Shown piece after piece: positions 10,301 to 15,164 of a stretch of DNA of 15,164 nt. Position 1 is the stretch's first letter. Each line of letters opens with the position of its first letter. The translations under genes and the position numbers were made by a program. Source of the stretch: an uncultured Mycoplasmataceae bacterium (GTDB taxonomy: Bacteria; Bacillota_I; Bacilli_A; Mycoplasmatales; Mycoplasmoidaceae); the NCBI GenBank assembly GCA_949299825.1, contig CASGBP010000089.1, forward strand, positions 1 through 15,164, read 5' to 3'. The notes beneath the pieces are model-generated. The model worked only from the letters and a program-made list of their open reading frames with translations. It had not been told where the DNA came from and searched no databases.

Positions 10301-13300
10301 AGCTCTAATAAATGGTTTTTCGTTTTCAAATCCAATTTTGAAAGTTGCATCCTTGTCTAGTGAGTTTAAGTTATATTGATCACCTATAATGGTAATACAA
10401 TCTTCATTTTGGTAGTTAACATTAGTATTACTTAATATTATTTCTTCCTTGTTCAAATCTTCTTCAGCATTATCAACATTGTCATCATTAATATCTTCAT
10501 CAATTAAATCAAAATATTTTGCTGGCTTGATAGTTGCAAAAGTGAAAAGATCTTGTGATTCAAAATTAAAAGTACCATAACTTGCTTCAGCTAAAGAATC
10601 ATAAATTGAATAACTATTATAGTTTCATTTTTTTACTCATTGAATTCCATTATCAAAATATCTATCACTTAGACCTTCATCGATTTTTACATCTTTTTGA
10701 TAAATTAAGGTTGACCCCATTTCTATATCATTTTGAGATCTTACAATTCCAATTTCATCTAACAAAGAGGTGTCTAAAAATTTTTCAAATGAAATATTCA
10801 TTTTTTCTACAATGTCTAGTGAATCATTCATTCTAGTAAAGAAAACATAAGGATCAATATTTAGAGTTATATCTTCAATTTGACTACCTTGAACGTTAAT
10901 TTGTGGTATTACATATGCTGATTTGGTTTTATCAATTTTTGGGATAAAAGTTGCAACATCAGTAACAATATTTGAACTAAAAGGAATTTTTTCTGGCTTA
11001 ATATCAGGATTAAAAGTTACTTCTTCATCAATTTGATAAGCTCCACTGTAAGCAATTATTTGACCAGTTCTTAATGGTATGCCAATATTTGTTAGTTTAG
11101 TTTGTAAATATTCTAAATTTTGGTTAATTATTGAAGCATATTGAGCAGTATTTTTGGCAATTGATCTAAGAGTTGCTTCATCTAGTTGTAAATCACTAGT
11201 ATTTGTATAAGGATATTCTAAGGCAAGGTTGTCAATGTTTGATTGAACCTCTTGTCATCCTCGATATAAAATAGTCATTTCTGTTAATAACTTAGGATTA
11301 TTTTCTCTTACATCAATAATTACTTTAGTTGCTTCATTTGCATATATTGGATTAATTTTAACTACATTTGTTTCTTCATCTAAAATAAATAAAGTATCCT
11401 TTTGTGATAAATCAGCTAACATTCTCATAATTGTTACTGCTAAGAAATCACTAAAAGTCATGAAAACACCAGAAAAATCACTATCGATGTTAATACCAAT
11501 ATTGCTATCATTAAAGTTAAATGAGTAATAATTGTTATCAATAGTTGCTTGTTCTTCATAGGCAAAATCTTCATATTCATCCTTGCCATCGCCCACTCCA
11601 TACTCAGTAGACACATCCATTAACTTGTTTGCAATAGAAGCATTTTCCTCAGTTAATAATTCGTTATCTATTTGGTTAATAGCATGAATTCAAGTAAATA
11701 ATGAATCTGTATTCAATCCATTAATAGTTGCTAAAATTTGTCCAGGAGTTGATATTTTCCCAGTGGTTGAATAAAAATAATATGCATATTTTTTAAAGAC
11801 ATTGTCGTTTGGTACATATTCTCAACTATCTAAGTTATTTAATAATTCACCAGCATGATTAATAATAGAATTTAATATTGTATCTTTTTGGTTGGTTTTT
11901 AAGGTGTTAGTCAATGCCATGGTTGCAGCTGTATAAAGTGCTGGATCATCACTAGCCTTATTTCACAATATTTGATTACTCATAATAGTATTTATAGTTT
12001 TTGATTGATGCAGAATTGAGTTATATGTATTTGTATATATTTGAGATAAATTTACATTTGAGGCTTGTGAAAATAAATCATTGGTAATATCAAGTGCTGT
12101 TTTTTGTGCTGCTGTTTTAGTTGTAGCAGCAATCCCAGTATCACTATTTAAAGTAACATTGGCATAAGTTGCAGCTGAAGCAATAAATGAACGATAAACT
12201 GTAGAAAAAAAAGCTTCATATTTTTGAATATCAAACTCAATAATTTCACTATTAAAACCAAATACATTAGCAAAGTCTAGAGTACCAAATGCACTATATC
12301 TTGTTTCTGGTTGTAGAGCAGAGTCACCTAAGACAATAGATACTAAATTAGTAAGAACATTAGCTACATTTTTAAAATATGTTCTAGTAGCTTCTATTAA
12401 TCTATTAGGTGCCCCTGACGAGATTAAACGATCCATCATTAAAGAATAAAGTAATGGTATTTTTAAAATAGCATTATAATTTTGCATTGAAGCATAGTTA
12501 TCTGATGCTGCCAATGCTTCTTTATAAATATAAGTGTAAGAAGGATAATTATTGTATATATTTAATAATTCTTGAGACATTGCAGATAAATGATCAACTA
12601 CAATTGGAACTCTTTTACTACTATTAATGTATTTGTTATCAACTAAATATCCTTTATCATCCTCATAAGTAAAATTAAGAGTTTCATCATCCTCAATGGT
12701 TGCAAATTGAGTTAGTGATTGACCATCATTTACCCCACTAAATAATAAGGTAGAACTATATGTTACTCTATCAGTAGAAGCACTAGATGAATCAATTATT
12801 CCTCTAGAAATAAATTTTTCTATAAAAGCAGTTGTTGCCTTATTGAAATTATCAATACTAGTTGAATCATAATCTGGAACAAAATTAATTAATTCTTGTC
12901 TTCAATTGGTCGTAGTAGTAAAACCTCTAGTTATATCACTATAACCTTCATAAAAATTTGTACCACTTAATTGATAATTATCACCTTCATTTAATCCAAT
13001 TACGTAATTTTGTTTTCCTTCATTTGCAATTACTTTAATATATGGAATATCATCAAAATTAACTGAATCAGCAATAGCATTTTCAGATTGAGATATATAT
13101 TTGTAACCTGTATTAGTGTAAATTTTGATAACTGGTTCAGCATTGTCTTGAATAAAAGCAGCAGCTTCATCTTTTCAATTTGACTTAGAATTCATATTGA
13201 TAACTTTTGAATATTCTCCGTTTGGAGCCTTAATTCTTAAACTTGTACTACCAATGTTACTAGGATCCTTAAAATAAACATTAACTAAGTAAGTATATAA

Positions 13301-13843
13301 ATCTTGTTTATCCTTGAAATAAATATCATTAAAGTAATAAACTTCATATCCTGAATTGATAAAAGAATCTAAAGCATCAGCCTTATCTAAATAAGTTGCA
13401 TCACCATCACCCCGATAGATATAAATGGATTCATTTGGTTCAATTTGAGATTGACTAAATCACTTTGGAGATAATTCTCCTAAACTTGGATCAATTAAAT
13501 TATATTTAACATCATTTTTAGATGAATAGATTGTAGCAAACTCACTAGATTCAGAAGCCTTGTCTACGATTTGATCAACTTGACTTTGACCTAAGTAAAT
13601 TTTCTTACCATTTGCATTAATGAAATAATTATCAGAAGATATCTGATTTGTTTTGATTCCATAAGTTTCATTTAAATAAGACTCAAAAGCTTCACGACTA
13701 CTAAATACTATTCCATCAATACTATAAGCTTGCGAACCACTGTAGTTGTAGGTTGAAAGCAATGAAAAAGATGTAGCAATAGGCACAGCCATTACAACAA
13801 GTCCAACTAAAAAACCGACAAGTGCAATTTTTTTTATTTTCAT
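7124..13843 (-). CDS. Giant exported protein B (complete, 2239 residues), paralogue of protein A
   Basis: I do not recognise a known family. One frame runs from ATG 13843 to TAA 7124 with only TGA codons inside (such as 13460, 11255, 10637, 9602, 9065, 8240, 7808), read as Trp. GAGGGA lies just upstream of the ATG. Residues 1-30 are a basic-hydrophobic signal or anchor (MKIKKIALVGFLVGLVVMAV) with no lipobox. Hairpin-helix units lie at about 40-57 and 72-91, another follows, and a matching pair closes the protein at about 2169-2237. Residues 1-950 align with protein A: DRLISSGAPNRLIE from 471, MRMLADLSQKDTLF from 806, TGQIIAYSG near 930. An acidic stretch rich in Asp, Asn and Glu lies near 1112-1134. 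A Lys-rich region spans about 1737-1811, followed by one hydrophobic segment at about 1824-1848 (FGTLTALATTIAMIV). No catalytic motif was seen. Secreted or surface-displayed adhesin, or large toxin-like effector, are the main options; these are inference only. Confidence 0.93.
8300..8374 (-). other. Single hydrophobic, possibly membrane-spanning segment near the C-terminus of protein B
   Basis: Codons for residues about 1824-1848 of protein B encode VALDAFEVFGTLTALATTIAM and following IVKF, the only long hydrophobic run seen after the leader. It is preceded by a Lys-rich region (codons at about 8411-8635, with KKVGKVFKKKK and KPTKRNRAK). A membrane anchor or an insertion segment of a translocated protein are both possible. 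Confidence 0.55.
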
Positions 13844-13845
13844 AA

Positions 13846-13851
13846 TCCCTC
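13846..13851 (-). promoter_or_regulatory. Ribosome binding site of giant gene B
   Basis: GAGGGA on the minus strand, two bases after its end before ATG 13843 (TTGAGGGATTATG). It confirms the start and matches the site before gene A. Confidence 0.7.
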
Positions 13852-13875
13852 AAGTAATACTAAAATACCTTTTAT

Positions 13876-13884
13876 ATTATAACA
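13876..13884 (-). promoter_or_regulatory. Extended -10 promoter element of giant gene B
   Basis: The minus strand reads TGTTATAAT, a full extended -10 (TG-n-TATAAT), 32 bases before the start codon. The expected transcription start is near 13869, giving a leader of about 26 bases that holds the ribosome binding site. The -35 region is poor, as is usual for extended -10 promoters. A small inverted repeat, AACATT-TATT-AATGTT (13881-13896), overlaps its upstream edge. Confidence 0.55.
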
Positions 13885-14180
13885 TTTATTAATGTTTAAT
13901 ATAAAATATTTTTTAAGTTATAGATATATATAAATCTATATTAAAAGTTGAAACATTAGTTTCTTTAGCCAATTATATATGTAAAATTTATTTGTTCAGT
14001 AAATCTAGAATAGGTAAATATTCAAAATTAAAACAATAAAATAGACTAATTTCCAATATCATTGACAGTAATCTTTAAAAAAAATTAACTATTTTATTTT
14101 CTTTTTTTCTAAGAATATATTTTTATGAAAAATATAAATTTTTATAGGTTATTTTCTCTCAATTTTAGTTGAAAAAAAAT
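13885..14180. other. Divergent intergenic spacer without a supported gene
   Basis: About 300 very AT-rich bases between the gene B promoter and the candidate plus-strand promoter. I see no RNA gene and no start codon with a ribosome binding site. Two short open stretches are present: 24 codons on the minus strand (13988-14062) and a start-less one on the plus strand ending near 14039. Either could be a gene relic, but neither can be supported. Confidence 0.5.
14116..14136. repeat. All-AT 9-bp inverted repeat in the divergent intergenic region
   Basis: TATATTTTT, loop ATG, AAAAATATA. It is symmetric and composed only of A and T, without an adjacent gene end, so a terminator role is doubtful. 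Such repeats arise easily in this base composition. Confidence 0.2.
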
Positions 14181-14209
14181 TTAACAAACAAATGGTTTAT
14201 ATGTTAAAT
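14181..14209 (+). promoter_or_regulatory. Candidate promoter for the remnant ORF and the gene at 14427
   Basis: TTAACA (14181-14186), a 17-base spacer, then TTAAAT (14204-14209), giving a start near 14216, just ahead of the GGAG and ATG-ATG at 14224-14237. No better promoter is seen closer to the gene at 14427, so this one may serve both. In so AT-rich a sequence, chance matches are common. Confidence 0.35.
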
Positions 14210-14231
14210 TAGAGATATAAATTGGAGTTTT

Positions 14232-14330
14232 ATGATGAAATTAACAAAATAAAGATGAATAAATTTGTCAGTTACTCTTGTTTGTGCTTTTGTTGCAATA
14301 TTACCAGTTACCATTGATAATATTGTTTAA
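14232..14330 (+). pseudogene. Broken miniature signal-peptide ORF (gene remnant or leader ORF)
   Basis: ATG-ATG at 14232 follows GGAG at 14224-14227 and a plausible promoter. It reads MMKLTK, then TAA at 14250-14252, then in the same frame RWINLSVTLVCAFVAILP and on to DNIV before a second TAA at 14328. The part after the stop looks like the hydrophobic core of an exported protein leader. Its pattern L-V-x-x-x-V-A-x-x-P resembles the leader of gene B (LVGLVVMAVPIAT). The simplest reading is the decayed 5' end of another exported-protein gene. A six-codon leader peptide upstream of the gene at 14427 is the alternative. Confidence 0.4.
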
Positions 14331-14332
14331 TT

Positions 14333-14381
14333 CTTTTCTAAATTATGTTGGAACTAAACAAATAAATAGATTTTAGAAAAG
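14333..14381 (+). repeat. Inverted repeat in the leader of the gene at 14427
   Basis: CTTTTCTAAA (14333-14342) and its exact complement TTTAGAAAAG (14372-14381) enclose a 29-base loop. It lies between the stop of the remnant ORF and the ribosome binding site at 14418. The long loop makes it a weak hairpin; no U-tract follows. It could be a leader structure or chance. Confidence 0.3.
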
Positions 14382-14417
14382 TTAATCATTAATGGTTATT
14401 AATAGTTAATTAGAAAC

Positions 14418-14422
14418 GAGGT
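14418..14422 (+). promoter_or_regulatory. Ribosome binding site of the gene at 14427
   Basis: GAGGT with a 4-base spacer (ATTT) before the ATG at 14427 decides this start. Confidence 0.65.
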
Positions 14423-14426
14423 ATTT

Positions 14427-15164
14427 ATGAAGGTTAAAAAGAATTCAAGGTTTAAGAAATGTTTGGCTATTGCTTCTTCAATAACAGTTGCATCTTCTTT
14501 GTTGTTAATGTTTGTTGGACTTAATGTGTCTAGAACAAATGATGTTAAGCAAGTAAATTATGCTCAAAGTCAAGCTATGCAAAATAGAAGTGTTCAACCT
14601 AAAGCAGCTGGTGCAATTGAAGGGGATTATCTATTAGATAGTAATAATGCGATAGTAGTAAGAAAAAGTGATGGTTCTGAAGCTACAACATATGGATATA
14701 CTGCAATGAGATCTGATGGAATAGGGATAGGTCCAAAAGGATACTTAATGTTAAATTATGATACTTCTAAATTTGATTATATAGGTTATGATGGAAAGGT
14801 TATATGGTCTTCATCATCAACAGTTTCAAATAATATGGCTTCAAGCAGTCCAGATGCTGGATGACCAATTTATGTAGATTATGATGATAATTTAGATGTT
14901 TTCACTTCTTGGTCAAAGGGTTTATGATCATCAGGTGAGGCATTTTTAAGATTTATTGCAATGGATGCATCTACTGGGAATGTAATATATGATTATGCTG
15001 TCAGCGGTGTAGACTTTTCATCAAATAATTATCAAGATGTTTTAATAACAAAAATGGCAAATACACCACCTAATATGGTTGGTTATACTATTATTCAAGG
15101 TGAAGAAAAAGCCATGAGTTCTATTAAATATTCGACTTTTTATTTTGGTAAAAATAATAAGCCA
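14427..15164 (+). CDS. Exported or surface protein (partial, C-terminus beyond the window)
   Basis: 246 codons are visible and the frame is still open at the window edge. TGA at 14862 and 14928 is read as Trp, alongside TGG at 14805 and 14910. The start is supported by GAGGT at 14418-14422, five bases before the ATG. Residues 1-11 are basic (MKVKKNSRFKK) and about 12-34 hydrophobic (CLAIASSITVASSLLLMFVGL). This is a signal peptide or N-terminal anchor; the only Cys is at the start of the hydrophobic core, which does not fit a lipobox. The mature part is low in Lys and rich in Gly, Ser, Tyr and Asp. Strand-like pieces (GPKGYLMLNYD, DYIGYDGKVIWSS, ASTGNVIYDYAVSG) resemble beta-propeller or YVTN-like blades only in general style. 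It shows no evident similarity to proteins A and B beyond the leader. It is transcribed away from gene B. Function unknown. Confidence 0.85.

Noticed and set aside
10582..10836. Plus-strand open frame of 84 codons
   Set aside because: Antisense shadow of gene B with His/Phe/Leu-biased composition and no supporting signals.
7124..13843. Clostridial large-toxin or RTX-like identity for protein B
   Set aside because: Size and a late hydrophobic segment are suggestive, but I found no glucosyltransferase DxD context, no cysteine-protease His/Cys pair and no glycine-rich calcium repeats.
13917..14039. Plus-strand start-less open stretch ending in KYSKLKQ
   Set aside because: It has no start codon, overlaps the opposite-strand ORF, and is short; possibly a gene tail relic but unsupported.
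13988..14062. Minus-strand 24-codon ORF (MILEISLFYCFNFEYLPILD...)
   Set aside because: It looks protein-like but has no Shine-Dalgarno site, is very short and cannot be told from chance.
1..15164. CRISPR arrays, tRNA/rRNA genes, insertion sequences
   Set aside because: No regularly spaced repeats, no cloverleaf-like or rRNA-like stretch and no transposase motif were seen.

Overview
The window comes from an AT-rich mollicute that reads UGA as tryptophan (genetic code 4), such as a Spiroplasma, Mesoplasma/Entomoplasma or Mycoplasma relative. Under the standard code the minus strand falls into many short open frames. In two very long stretches these fragments share one reading frame and are separated only by TGA codons, never by TAA or TAG. 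Read with code 4 they become two giant genes, and the piece between them becomes a whole transporter. The species cannot be named from the sequence alone.

Layout. (1) Positions 1-5478, minus: giant gene A, cut by the window's left edge (first 1826 codons present). (2) 5553-7082, minus: a complete MATE-family multidrug/metabolite efflux transporter of 509 residues. (3) 7124-13843, minus: giant gene B, complete, 2239 residues, a paralogue of A. (4) 13844-14426: a divergent intergenic region with the promoter of B on one strand, a plausible promoter on the other, and a broken miniature signal-peptide ORF. (5) 14427-15164, plus: start of another exported protein, cut by the right edge.

A and B share an N-terminal signal/anchor segment without a lipobox cysteine and are alignable over roughly their first 950 residues. 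In one stretch I counted 44 identities in about 89 positions. They share a very well kept core around residues 800-935 and then diverge strongly. B carries short beta-hairpin-plus-helix units (pattern Y-x-x-DG-x-x-F-x-S-x-x-A-x-x-x-Y-L) at both its N- and C-terminus. Near its C-terminus it also has a lysine-rich stretch followed by one hydrophobic segment. I do not recognise a named family for A or B.

A, the transporter and B lie head to tail with short gaps (74 and 41 bp). A and the transporter nevertheless each have a TATAAT-like -10 box overlapped or abutted by a perfect inverted repeat. This could mean separate repressor-controlled expression within a small surface-protein locus. The likely theme is a pair of giant exported proteins flanking an efflux pump; the joint function is unknown.
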